This document shows, in pieces, positions 1-6,740 of a stretch of 25,742 nt of DNA (positions are counted from its first letter, which is position 1; every line of letters starts with the position of its first letter). The notes beneath the pieces were generated by a model. It saw nothing but the letters and a program-made list of their open reading frames with translations. It ran no database searches and had not been told where the DNA came from. Location of the stretch: NCBI GenBank assembly GCA_004554425.1, contig SFMI01000015.1:1-25742 (forward strand). Reading direction: 5' to 3'. The stretch comes from Candidatus Saccharimonadota bacterium. GTDB taxonomy: Bacteria; Eremiobacterota; Xenobia; Xenobiales; Xenobiaceae. Made by a program: the position numbers and the translations under genes.

Positions 1-64
1 TTCGTTTCCAATAATTTCTACTGTTGTCAAAACTTTTGCAATTGCTCGTGGCAACTGCTCGAGT

Positions 65-93
65 ATATTACCGCTAAGCTTCTCCCCTGTCAA
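65..93 (-). promoter_or_regulatory. Candidate promoter pointing left, out of the window
   Basis: On the minus strand a perfect -35 hexamer TTGACA (plus-strand 88-93) is followed after exactly 17 bases by TAATAT (65-70), a 4/6 match to the -10 consensus. It would drive a gene beyond the left edge. The bases from 1 to about 60 read openly on the minus strand, but the segment is too short to name a gene. Confidence 0.4.
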
Positions 94-99
94 GCACTT

Positions 100-124
100 A
101 GCACTAAAAAAGTGCTGTTTTTTT
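100..124 (+). terminator. Rho-independent terminator
   Basis: A six-base-pair stem AGCACT (100-105) and AGTGCT (111-116) with a five-A loop is followed by G and seven T residues (118-124). This is a compact intrinsic terminator in the plus orientation, which would end a transcript entering from the left. The run of A in the loop does not give a matching U tract after the stem on the other strand, so it works best in one direction. Confidence 0.6.
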
Positions 125-143
125 GCCACGACTGTTTTTTTGT

Positions 144-244
144 TGGTAAGAGCGCCATTGCTTCGCCGACGCACCGCCTTTTGGGTTGCGTGGTATACAT
201 GCGTGAGGCGGCTTGGAAAGCCGACGGAACGTGGTAAGATGGCG
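144..244. other. GC-rich segment with nested inverted repeats, no gene
   Basis: This gene-free segment is richer in G and C than its surroundings and can fold. CGCCAT (153-158) can pair with ATGGCG (239-244), CCGCC (174-178) with GGCGG (207-211), and CGGCTT (209-214) with AAGCCG (218-223), the last two being alternatives. It stops immediately before the -35 box of the relB promoter. I see no convincing protein in it. It may be a small RNA, a repeat remnant or a DNA site. The stems are short enough that chance cannot be excluded. Confidence 0.3.
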
Positions 245-291
245 TTGACAAATTGTTTTATACAAACATATGCGTTACAATAGCGTTACAA
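245..291 (+). promoter_or_regulatory. Promoter and probable operator of the relB-relE pair
   Basis: TTGACA at 245-250 is a perfect -35 box, but the hexamers 16-18 bases downstream are poor. A second arrangement, TTGTTT (253-258), 17 bases, TACAAT (276-281), has the better -10. Overlapping it are an inverted repeat TTGT/ACAA (253-256 and 262-265) and a direct repeat of GCGTTACAA (272-280 and 283-291) with an 11-base period, about one helical turn. Antitoxins of this family autorepress, so these repeats are candidate operator half-sites. The operator role is inferred. Confidence 0.45.
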
Positions 292-315
292 AAAATACAA
301 GAAAGGAAAAGCACT

Positions 316-624
316 ATGAAAAAAGCAGCTACTTTAAATTTAAGAGTTAATCCAACAGTAAAAGAAATGGCGGAAGAAATCTTGTCAAGATTGGGTCTAC
401 CCATGTCCACAGCCATAAATATGTACCTCAATCAGATTATTTTAACAGGTGGGATTCCATTTGCCGTAAGCTTACCCAAAGCTCCAGATTCCATAAATGC
501 TGATTTGATGAGCAAAGAAGAAATTATAAAACGATTAGAAAAGGGTATCCAAGATAGTGAATCAGGTAAAATTCAGAATGCCGATAACGCTTTTAGAAAT
601 CTCAGTGCGAAGTTAAATTTATGA
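316..624 (+). CDS. relB: RelB/DinJ-family antitoxin
   Basis: This encodes a 102-residue antitoxin of the RelB/DinJ family, whose members neutralise a RelE/ParE-type toxin and bind their own promoter. The N-terminal half (residues 6-55) has the family pattern: a short beta strand reading LNLRV, helix, then the signature GLPMSTAINMYLNQI followed by TGGIPF. The C-terminal half is acidic and lysine-rich, as expected for the toxin-wrapping tail. The start at 316 is chosen because AGGAAA lies just upstream (304-309) and the conserved region begins immediately. An open frame does extend upstream to 253, but it would run through the promoter. The stop overlaps the start of the next gene (ATGA), so the two are translationally coupled. 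Confidence 0.9.
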   Translation: MKKAATLNLRVNPTVKEMAEEILSRLGLPMSTAINMYLNQIILTGGIPFAVSLPKAPDSINADLMSKEEIIKRLEKGIQDSESGKIQNADNAFRNLSAKLNL

Positions 625-941
625 AAAAATACTCCGTGCAGATCACAAAAGCGGCGCTAGATGATATAGAAAGCATTTATATATACATCGCAGAGAAACT
701 ACTATCTCCGGAAAATGCTATCAGGCAATACAACCGCTTAAAAGAAGCAATATTAAAACTGGACACATTCCCCGAGCGTTACAACATTCTAAATATAGGT
801 TCTGAACTACATCACCAGATCAGGAGAATGCCAGTTGACAACTATTCGGTATTTTACATCGTCAAAGATAATACCGTTGTGATCATCGATGTCTTGTATA
901 GTAGCTCAAATATAGAAAACATACTCGATCACCAAGTATAG
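621..941 (+). CDS. RelE/ParE-superfamily toxin
   Basis: The product is a 106-residue toxin of the RelE/ParE superfamily, partner of the preceding antitoxin. Visible family features are the early beta strand (KYSVQITKAALDDI), a helical hairpin with YIYIAEKLLSPENA, the R-M-P-V-DNYSVFYIV strand near residues 70-82, and the closing VVIIDVLYSSSNIENIL strand-helix. This layout is closer to ParE and YoeB-like members than to ribosome-dependent RelE itself, so the target (gyrase or mRNA on the ribosome) cannot be decided from sequence alone. It overlaps the antitoxin by four bases and has no strong ribosome site of its own, which favours coupled translation. Confidence 0.85.
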   Translation: MKKYSVQITKAALDDIESIYIYIAEKLLSPENAIRQYNRLKEAILKLDTFPERYNILNIGSELHHQIRRMPVDNYSVFYIVKDNTVVIIDVLYSSSNIENILDHQV

Positions 942-946
942 TTTTT

Positions 947-1154
947 AACCTACAGGCAGAGGCAGTGGCTATGGAAGGCGAAAAATGTTGGCCGTTAGGC
1001 CAGGTTCGAGCCTGGAAGAGCAGCTACGGTAGCGCAGGCTTCTGGCCGCAAGGCCAGTGAAGCCGGAGCGTAGATATGGTAAAAAATTAAGCTAGCACTA
1101 AATAGCTAACGGGCGGGTGGAACATAATCAGCGTCTCTAGACTAAAAAAACTAC
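947..1154. repeat. Structured repeat element, copy 1 (short form)
   Basis: This copy begins AACCTACAGGC and ends near GCGTCTCTAGACT-A-rich-CTAC. It matches copy 2 over most of its length. Hairpins seen are TGGCC-GTTA-GGCCA (989-1002), an alternative CCAGG/CCTGG stem (1000-1015), and a compound stem GGCTT+CTGGCC (1037-1047) against GGCCAG+AAGCC (1052-1064) closed by a GCAA tetraloop, itself enclosed by CTACG/CGTAG (1024-1028 and 1069-1073). It lacks about 65 bases present in copy 2 just before the compound stem. The orientation of any transcript is unknown. Confidence 0.7.
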
Positions 1155-1246
1155 GCAACAAAACGAACATACAAACAAGTGTAGATTTTATGCGCTTAAC
1201 ATTTTGCGTTATGCATGTTAGTGCTAAATTTATACCTCGTTGATTA

Positions 1247-1312
1247 GTTCGTTATATCCCTCCTCGAAAGATCGCTAACGCGATAAAGTTTTCTCCGGTG
1301 GGTATAACGAAC
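1247..1312. repeat. Long imperfect hairpin between the two repeat copies
   Basis: GTTCGTTATA (1247-1256) pairs perfectly with TATAACGAAC (1303-1312), and after a single bulged T, CCC (1258-1260) pairs with GGG (1300-1302), for 13 base pairs in all. Inside lies a second hairpin, ATCGC-TAAC-GCGAT (1271-1284). The shape suggests a folded RNA or a cruciform. It matches no riboswitch consensus that I know, and no gene starts downstream on either strand. Confidence 0.5.
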
Positions 1313-1353
1313 ATTTTGGCGGCTATAAATTTTACTTAATGTAGGTAGTTTTC

Positions 1354-1628
1354 AACCTACAGGCGGAGGCAGTGGCGATGGAAGGCGAAGAACATTGGCC
1401 GTTAAGGCCAGTTCGAGCCTGGAAGAGCCGCTGCTGGAGCCAGCCAACATGAACATGAGCCCGCAACCTAAACTTATAGCGAAATTTTTTCGCCATATCG
1501 GTAGCGCAGGCCTCTGGCCATGAAATGGCCAGTCAGCCGGAGCGTAGATATGGCAAAAAATGAAGCTAGCACTACATAGCTAATGGGCGGGCGGAACACT
1601 AATTAGCGTCTCTAGACTGAAAAACTAC
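1354..1628. repeat. Structured repeat element, copy 2 (long form)
   Basis: This is a direct repeat of copy 1 with roughly 65 extra bases (about 1436-1499). In this copy the compound hairpin is CTGGCCAT-GAA-ATGGCCAG (1514-1532), enclosed by GGC/GCC (1509-1511, 1536-1538) and then by an eight-base-pair outer stem GCCATATC (1492-1499) with GATATGGC (1547-1554). A further stem GCGAAA/TTTCGC (1479-1484, 1488-1493) lies in the extra segment, sharing two bases with the outer stem. Loop sequences differ from copy 1 while stems are kept. Copy 1 looks like an internal deletion derivative of this form. Confidence 0.7.
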
Positions 1629-1670
1629 AAGCCAAACAAGCAAGCATAACAAGCAAAGCACAAACATGCA

Positions 1671-3074
1671 CTAATTGAGCGCAGTTTCAATTAAAGCATT
1701 TATTTGCTCAAGTTTGGCTACTACACGCTTTTGCTCAGCCAGCGGCGGCAGCGGAACTAAAATCTTATTCATATTAAGCTGGTTCATCTTCGGTTGAGCT
1801 GTACCAGTTACATACTTAACCAACGATATCGAATTTATGTAGTAGCATAAATAATTCAGTTCTAGCGCCTTTGTGTTTTGTAATACATGAGCATGGTTAT
1901 TAACCCAATAAAAACCTTCGGCAATAAACGCTATCGGTTTCGTTCTAGTCAGCAAATTAGCCCCATCTTCACCTATTAAAAGCAAGCGTTCAGAAAACAA
2001 ATATCGATCTACCTTATCAATTACGCCAGAAGCTCCATAATAATCATAGACTTTATCTAAGCCTTCTCTTTCATGTTCAGCCAACGGAACTCTCTCTGAA
2101 TCCCTATTTATAACTATCTCCCCTAGCCTTACCCAACACCAGTTGGCTGGAATAGCAAAAGGCTTTTCTTCTTCTTTTATTTCCGGTAAAGGCTTCTCTT
2201 TCTTGATTTGGCCTTTCTTAATAAGGGCAGCTTTTTCGGCGCGGATTTGTTCTAGTAAATCGGAAGCGTTGCCTTCTTCCTGGCGTTGCTCTACAAGGAG
2301 GCCGCGCATAGCCATATCTAGCACTTTTTGACGCAAAAACTTTAAAGCTTTATCTAAATCGGCACTGTCTTTAGCTATAGTATCTACCAATTTTAAGCTA
2401 GCTTCCAAAGCGGCTACTATGCGTTTTTGCTCAGCTAATGGGGGCAGCGGAACAACAACATTACTTACAATTTCTAATGTTAAATTGGGAATAGCAGTCG
2501 TTTTTTTAGAGTTATCAAAATAGCTCTGAGTAAAAGAACCATTTAACAAGTAAATAATGAATTTAATATCTGTATACTTGACGTTTACAAGTCTTGCAAT
2601 AGAGATCGCTTGATTTGTATTAAGAGGCAAGTTTTCATTTCTTACCATACCTGTTCGCCCAAGTGTACCAGCTATTGTTATCAGAATATCATTGCTTTCT
2701 AATACGGAACGGCGTAAATCTGTAACATGTACACTTTGATCAATAAACTTTAAATTGCTAAGATCTAATTTGTCATATCCACACACATTTTCAGCACGTA
2801 GGAAACCTACTCCATATTCTACATATGCATCATTACCACCACGAGGTGTTGTACCTTTAGTTACTAATTTACATATCTCCCCTAGCCGTACCCAGCACCA
2901 ACTATCAGGAATAGCAAAAGGCTTTTCTTCCTCTTTTATTTCCGGTAAAGGCTTCTCTTTCTTGATTTGGCCTTTCTTAATCAGGGCAGCTTTTTCGGCG
3001 CGGATTTGTTCTAGTAGGTCGGTAGCGTTGCCTTCTTCCTGGCGTTGCTCTACAAGGAGGCCGCGCATAGCCAT
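1671..3074 (-). CDS. hsdS: Type I restriction-modification specificity subunit HsdS (orphan, probably 5'-altered)
   Basis: HsdS directs a type I methyltransferase/endonuclease to its DNA target. The 467-residue protein has two target-recognition domains, each opened by a PFAIP-W-CWVRLGEI segment (residues about 52-67 and 305-320) and closed by VPLPPLAEQKR-VVA, and two copies of the conserved helical region (DMAMRGLLVEQ...LLEQIRAEKAALIKKG). The ATG at 3074 opens in the middle of the first conserved helix. The frame stays open upstream to a TAA at 3132-3134 and encodes TKLLRQKLID, which matches the equivalent LKFLRQKVLD of the second repeat, yet has no usable start codon. The native N terminus is therefore probably lost. 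No hsdM or hsdR lies in the window. It is downstream of typA on the same strand. A functional product would need MTase partners encoded elsewhere. Confidence 0.85.
   Translation of the reverse strand: MAMRGLLVEQRQEEGNATDLLEQIRAEKAALIKKGQIKKEKPLPEIKEEEKPFAIPDSWCWVRLGEICKLVTKGTTPRGGNDAYVEYGVGFLRAENVCGYDKLDLSNLKFIDQSVHVTDLRRSVLESNDILITIAGTLGRTGMVRNENLPLNTNQAISIARLVNVKYTDIKFIIYLLNGSFTQSYFDNSKKTTAIPNLTLEIVSNVVVPLPPLAEQKRIVAALEASLKLVDTIAKDSADLDKALKFLRQKVLDMAMRGLLVEQRQEEGNASDLLEQIRAEKAALIKKGQIKKEKPLPEIKEEEKPFAIPANWCWVRLGEIVINRDSERVPLAEHEREGLDKVYDYYGASGVIDKVDRYLFSERLLLIGEDGANLLTRTKPIAFIAEGFYWVNNHAHVLQNTKALELNYLCYYINSISLVKYVTGTAQPKMNQLNMNKILVPLPPLAEQKRVVAKLEQINALIETALN
2149..2318. repeat. hsdS internal direct repeat, copy A
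   Basis: These 170 bases match 2908-3077 with only five mismatches by eye, at an in-frame spacing of 759 bases. They encode the second conserved helical region, from MAMRGLLVEQ to the PFAIP segment. Similarity fades to the left, where the second recognition domain starts. Identity this high at DNA level between two functional repeats suggests gene conversion or recombination. Confidence 0.9.
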
Positions 3075-3077
3075 ATC
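2908..3077. repeat. hsdS internal direct repeat, copy B
   Basis: This is the partner of the repeat at 2149-2318, encoding the N-terminal conserved region of HsdS. Recombination between the two copies would remove exactly one recognition domain while keeping the frame. Confidence 0.9.
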
Positions 3078-3121
3078 GATAAGTTTTTGGCGTAAAAGTT
3101 TAGTGCTTGTAGGCTCAGCGG

Positions 3122-3144
3122 GCGTATCAGATTAGCGTATCAGA
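3122..3144. repeat. Tandem 10-bp repeat (13-bp period) at the hsdS 5' end
   Basis: GCGTATCAGA occurs at 3122-3131 and again at 3135-3144. In the hsdS frame the spacer between the two contributes the TAA stop at 3132-3134, placed directly before residues reading SDTPAEPTSTKLLRQ. A short duplication here may have destroyed the original start codon. Confidence 0.7.
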
Positions 3145-3163
3145 CTATAGAGAAACAGTTTAT

Positions 3164-4999
3164 TTACTTGCCGTCACGTTTTTCGCGATCTTTACGCTGT
3201 TTGGCGCGAGTAGCTGGATCGAGAATAGCTTTACGCATACGCAAGCAATGAGGAGTTACTTCTACCAACTCATCGTCGGCAATGAACTCGAGGCACTGCT
3301 CTAAAGTAAGGTGACGAGGCTCGTCTAAGCGCACAGCTTCATCGGACGTGGAAGAACGCATATTAGTAACGTGTTTCTTCTTACAAGCATTTACGTCTAA
3401 GTCGTTAGGACGGCAATGCTCGCCGACGATTTGACCGGTGTAAACGTCTTCACCAGGAGAAATGAAGAAGACGCCACGATCTTGCAAGTTAAACAAAGCG
3501 TAAGAAGTAGCGGTACCAGTTTCGCCAGTAACTAAGGAACCGCGGGTACGACGAGCAATCTCGCCGCGGTAAGGGCCGTAGCCGGCGAATAAGTAGTTCA
3601 TAACGCCATAACCGCGAGTAATGGTCAAGCACTCGGAACGGAAGCCTACCAAACCACGAGCGGGAATGGAGAACTCCAAGTGGAGACGGCCTGTGCCACT
3701 GCCAGTCATGTTGATTAAGTCACCGCGTCTGGCGCCGACTTTTTCCATAATCGGGCCCATGCACTCTTCGGGAATATCGATAGTCAAATTCTCGATAGGC
3801 TCTAAAAGTTCGCCATTGACAACTTTAGTAATGACTCGAGGAGCGGTTACCGAAAGCTCGTAGCCTTCACGGCGCATAGTTTCCAACAAAATGGAAAGGT
3901 GAAGCTCACCGCGGCCGCAGACTTCGAAAGAGTCGGTAGTGCCTTCGACAGCTTTCACTCTCAAACCGACGTTGCGCTCAGCTTCACGAAAGAGACGATC
4001 ACGCAATTGGCGGGAAGTTACATACTTACCATCGCGACCGGCGAAAGGACTATCGGTAGCCATGAAAGTCATGGCCAAAGTAGGCTCTTCAATTTCCAAA
4101 CCGGGCAAGAATTTGGGATTCTCAACATCGGTAACGGTGTCGCCCAAAGCTACATCGGGAAGACCGGTAAGAGCAACAATGTCGCCCACAGTAGCACTCT
4201 CGATAGGCTTTTTGCCTAAGCCCACGTAGCCCATAACCTGACCGACTTTACCAGTATGGCAGTTTTCAGCAGAAGTTCCGTAGCAGATAGTCTTGGCAGG
4301 GCTGATCTTGCCATTGAGAATACGACCAATAGCCAAACGACCCACATACTCATCATAGTCCAAATTGCTAACTTGCATTTGCAAAGGAGCTTCATCGTCA
4401 CCCTTGGGGCAAGGAATGTGCTTAATGATGGTCTCGTAAAGAGGCTGCAAGTTTTCGAAAGGCCCATCGGGGCTATAAGAAGCAACTTGTTTGCGGGCAG
4501 AAGCGTAAACGACAGGGAAATCGATCTGGTCGTCGTTGGCGCCTAAGTCGATAAAAAGTTCTAAAACTTCGTCAACAACTTGCTGAGGTCTGGCGTCGGG
4601 ACGGTCAATTTTGTTGACAACTAAAATAGGAGACAAACCTGTCTCCAAAGCCTTCTTTAATACAAATCTGGTCTGAGCCATAGGGCCTTCGAAAGCATCA
4701 ACAACCAACAAACAACCGTCAACCATACCCAGGATGCGCTCTACTTCACTGGAGAAGTCTACGTGTCCGGGAGTATCTACGATATTGAGGGTAACACCGT
4801 TGTAAACGACAGAGGTGTTTTTGGCCAAAATGGTAATACCGCGCTCGCGCTCTAAGTCGTTAGAGTCCATAACGCGCTCGGCTACATCTTGTCCTACTCT
4901 AAAAGCGCCGGCTTGACGAAGCAAACCGTCTACCAAGGTAGTTTTACCGTGGTCAATATGAGCAATAATTGCTAAATTTCTTAAATCTTTGCGTTCCAT
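3164..4999 (-). CDS. typA: Ribosome-associated GTPase TypA/BipA
   Basis: TypA/BipA is a translational GTPase related to EF-G that binds the 70S ribosome and supports ribosome assembly and stress or cold adaptation. The 611-residue length is normal for the family. GTPase motifs are all present: AHIDHGKT (residues 13-20), ERGITI (52-57), DTPGH (75-79) and NKID (129-132). An EF-G-like domain with RGELHLSILLETMRREG follows, then the TypA-specific C terminus with a typical basic tail. It is divergent from the dehydrogenase gene and upstream of hsdS. The start codon lies only eight bases after a perfect TATAAT, which hints at a leaderless transcript, although a GGAG also lies 14 bases upstream. Confidence 0.97.
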   Translation of the reverse strand: MERKDLRNLAIIAHIDHGKTTLVDGLLRQAGAFRVGQDVAERVMDSNDLERERGITILAKNTSVVYNGVTLNIVDTPGHVDFSSEVERILGMVDGCLLVVDAFEGPMAQTRFVLKKALETGLSPILVVNKIDRPDARPQQVVDEVLELFIDLGANDDQIDFPVVYASARKQVASYSPDGPFENLQPLYETIIKHIPCPKGDDEAPLQMQVSNLDYDEYVGRLAIGRILNGKISPAKTICYGTSAENCHTGKVGQVMGYVGLGKKPIESATVGDIVALTGLPDVALGDTVTDVENPKFLPGLEIEEPTLAMTFMATDSPFAGRDGKYVTSRQLRDRLFREAERNVGLRVKAVEGTTDSFEVCGRGELHLSILLETMRREGYELSVTAPRVITKVVNGELLEPIENLTIDIPEECMGPIMEKVGARRGDLINMTGSGTGRLHLEFSIPARGLVGFRSECLTITRGYGVMNYLFAGYGPYRGEIARRTRGSLVTGETGTATSYALFNLQDRGVFFISPGEDVYTGQIVGEHCRPNDLDVNACKKKHVTNMRSSTSDEAVRLDEPRHLTLEQCLEFIADDELVEVTPHCLRMRKAILDPATRAKQRKDREKRDGK

Positions 5000-5007
5000 A
5001 GCGCGAT

Positions 5008-5037
5008 ATTATACTCCAAAATGCTATAAATAGTCTA
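5008..5037 (-). promoter_or_regulatory. Candidate typA promoter giving a near-leaderless mRNA
   Basis: On the minus strand TAGACT (plus-strand 5032-5037, 4/6 to the -35 consensus) is followed after 18 bases by a perfect TATAAT (5008-5013). Transcription would begin at or within a few bases of the typA ATG at 4999. The -35 is weak, and other upstream promoters cannot be excluded. Confidence 0.4.
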
Positions 5038-5198
5038 GTGTTTTGCCCTAGCCGACTGTACGGAAAATAAGCCTCTAAAAATTTTTTAATCCTACATATT
5101 GGCTAGAAACATAGTGAAAAGCAACAACTAGGCAAAGGAAGAGAAAAATTAAAGCCAAAATAAGAGCGCGGTATAAGAGAAAGTATTTGAGGTATATC

Positions 5199-6017
5199 GT
5201 GAATAAAGTTTGTTTAATTACCGGCGCTTCTTCTGGTATAGGCGCAGCCACAGCTAAGGCTCTTTTACAGCGCGGCTGGATTGTTTATGGCGCAGCTCGC
5301 CGTCAAGAGCGCTTGGCAGAATTGGTAAATTTAGGTTTGCGTCCCCTTTATTTGGATGTTACCGATCCTTCTTCTTGCGCTGCTTGCGTAGGTAAAGTGA
5401 TAGAAGAAGCCGGACGTATAGACGCTTTGGTAAATAACGCCGGCTACGGATCTTACGGCGCCTTTGAAGATGTGAGCAACGAAGAAGCTCATCGCCAGTT
5501 TGAAGTAAATGTTTTTGGTTTAGCAACTATGACTCGCGAAGTGCTGCCTTTCATGCGTCAACAACAAAGCGGCCATATTATCAATATTTCTTCTATGGGC
5601 GGTCAAATTTACACGCCTATGGGCTCTTGGTACTACGCTTCCAAGCGAGCTGTGGAAGCTCTCTCCGATAGTTTGCGCCATGAAGTAGCTGCTTATGGTA
5701 TCAAAGTTGTTTTAATTGAGCCTGGCGTTATTCGCTCTGAATGGTCAGATATTGCCATTCAGAAAATGGAAGAAAATTCCGCTCAAGGGCCTTACGCAGC
5801 GGTTTGCGCCAAAATGAGCAAAGTGTTAAAGCTCAATTATAGTGACGCTATCGTAGGCTCACCCGATTATATTGCTAAGCTTGTGGTAAAAGCCGTCAGT
5901 AGCCAACATCCCAAATTGCGCTACGCCGGGCCGCTAGACGCCAAGGTATTGCTTTTCTTTAAAAAATATGTTCCCGATTGGCTCTTTGATTTAACTGTAA
6001 AGATTATTTGCACCTAA
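5199..6017 (+). CDS. Short-chain dehydrogenase/reductase (SDR) family oxidoreductase
   Basis: This is a classical SDR, an NAD(P)-dependent oxidoreductase of unknown substrate. The Rossmann-fold cofactor motif TGASSGIG lies near the N terminus, NNAG follows near residue 80, the catalytic Ser is in INISSMGG, and the Tyr-Lys pair is in WYYASKRA. The C-terminal part (KVLLFFKKYVPDWLFDLTVK) is hydrophobic and may touch the membrane. I place the start at GTG 5199 because GAGG (5189-5192) sits six bases upstream. An in-frame TTG at 5187 would add four residues but overlaps that site. A TATAAG (5172-5177) is a possible -10 with a poor -35. The HD-domain gene follows after 36 bases, probably in the same operon. 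Confidence 0.9.
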   Translation: MNKVCLITGASSGIGAATAKALLQRGWIVYGAARRQERLAELVNLGLRPLYLDVTDPSSCAACVGKVIEEAGRIDALVNNAGYGSYGAFEDVSNEEAHRQFEVNVFGLATMTREVLPFMRQQQSGHIINISSMGGQIYTPMGSWYYASKRAVEALSDSLRHEVAAYGIKVVLIEPGVIRSEWSDIAIQKMEENSAQGPYAAVCAKMSKVLKLNYSDAIVGSPDYIAKLVVKAVSSQHPKLRYAGPLDAKVLLFFKKYVPDWLFDLTVKIICT

Positions 6018-6053
6018 ACAAATTGCACTTAAAGAAAAGCAGAGATTGAAGCT

Positions 6054-6740
6054 ATGTTAAACGCGGATAACAGCCAAGCAGCCCTTTCGCCCAAGGATAC
6101 GCACGAGCCGATTTTGTCTAGTGCTGAGTTGGCTCCAAACTTATGGAAAGCTTTGCTAGCCGTACCGGCGCTAAAAGAAGTGCTGCGCTCGGGCTGGCGG
6201 CGCATTGGCTTACCCCACCCTGAAAGCGTAGCCTCTCATAGCTGGGGAGCGGCAATTTTGGCTTTATCTCTGTGTCCGCCCAGTCTGGACAGAAGCAAAG
6301 TAATAGAAATAGCTTTGGTACATGATTGGGCGGAAGCTAAGGTGGGCGATCTGACCCCTTATGACCAAGTATCGCCGCAAGATAAAGCTAAGCGCGAAGA
6401 TATAGCATTTAAACAAATAAGCGGGCCGCTCCCCAATGGAAGCTTAATGTATGCACGCTTTCAGGAATACCAAGCCAACACTACTAAAGAAGCCCAATTT
6501 GTACACGCCCTAGACAAATTAGATATGGCCTTGCAAGCTGCGGCCTACACTAAAGAGTTTCCCTCTCTTTCTTTTGGCGAATTTATAGAATCGGCTCGCA
6601 ACTATTTGAGCCAAAAGCTTACCGAATCGGAAGCCTTAGCCTTAAATTACTTATTGAGCTGTGCCTCCTCGGCTTCCTCCGAAGCAGCGCCAGAAGCAGC
6701 CTCTTTCCCCTCTCCAATTAGTCCAGAGTGCAACAAATAA
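6054..6740 (+). CDS. HD-domain phosphohydrolase, YfbR/HDDC2-like
   Basis: The protein has 228 residues and an HD metal-dependent phosphohydrolase domain resembling YfbR/HDDC2, a family including 5'-deoxynucleotidases. The pattern GWRRIGLPHPESVASHSW (residues 47-64) is typical. Candidate metal ligands are His62, His90-Asp91 (LVHDWAEAKVGD) and Asp154 (HALDKLD), with Glu94 and Asp99 also conserved in position. The last 28 residues are a Ser/Ala/Glu/Pro-rich tail not expected in the family, and they lie exactly where a gene on the opposite strand overlaps. Substrate specificity for deoxynucleoside monophosphates is inferred from the family only. Confidence 0.85.
   Translation: MLNADNSQAALSPKDTHEPILSSAELAPNLWKALLAVPALKEVLRSGWRRIGLPHPESVASHSWGAAILALSLCPPSLDRSKVIEIALVHDWAEAKVGDLTPYDQVSPQDKAKREDIAFKQISGPLPNGSLMYARFQEYQANTTKEAQFVHALDKLDMALQAAAYTKEFPSLSFGEFIESARNYLSQKLTESEALALNYLLSCASSASSEAAPEAASFPSPISPECNK

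Larger units (their letters stand above)
942..1670. other. 729-base gene-free gap between convergent relE and hsdS, filled by repeats
   Basis: No credible protein is encoded here. The gap is bounded by the 3' ends of the toxin gene (plus) and hsdS (minus), so nothing inside can be a leader for either gene. It contains two copies of a structured element (947-1154 and 1354-1628) and between them another long hairpin (1247-1312). I see no integrase, transposase or terminal inverted repeats. Confidence 0.8.

Noticed and set aside
99..116. TTAGCACT...AGTGCT resembles the CIRCE heat-shock operator.
   Set aside because: The spacer is five A bases rather than nine, and the outer C/G and TAA bases are missing. 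The T run after it fits a terminator better.
1..234. Frame 1 on the plus strand is open from the left edge to a TAA at 232-234 (about 77 residues).
   Set aside because: The translation is Cys-rich without a recognisable pattern, and it reads straight through the terminator hairpin at 100-124. A chance open frame is more likely than a gene.
1000..1015. GGTTCGAGCC in the repeat element looks like a tRNA T-arm.
   Set aside because: No acceptor, D or anticodon arms can be drawn around it, and the loop size in copy 1 is six rather than seven. It may still be a T-loop-like motif within another RNA.
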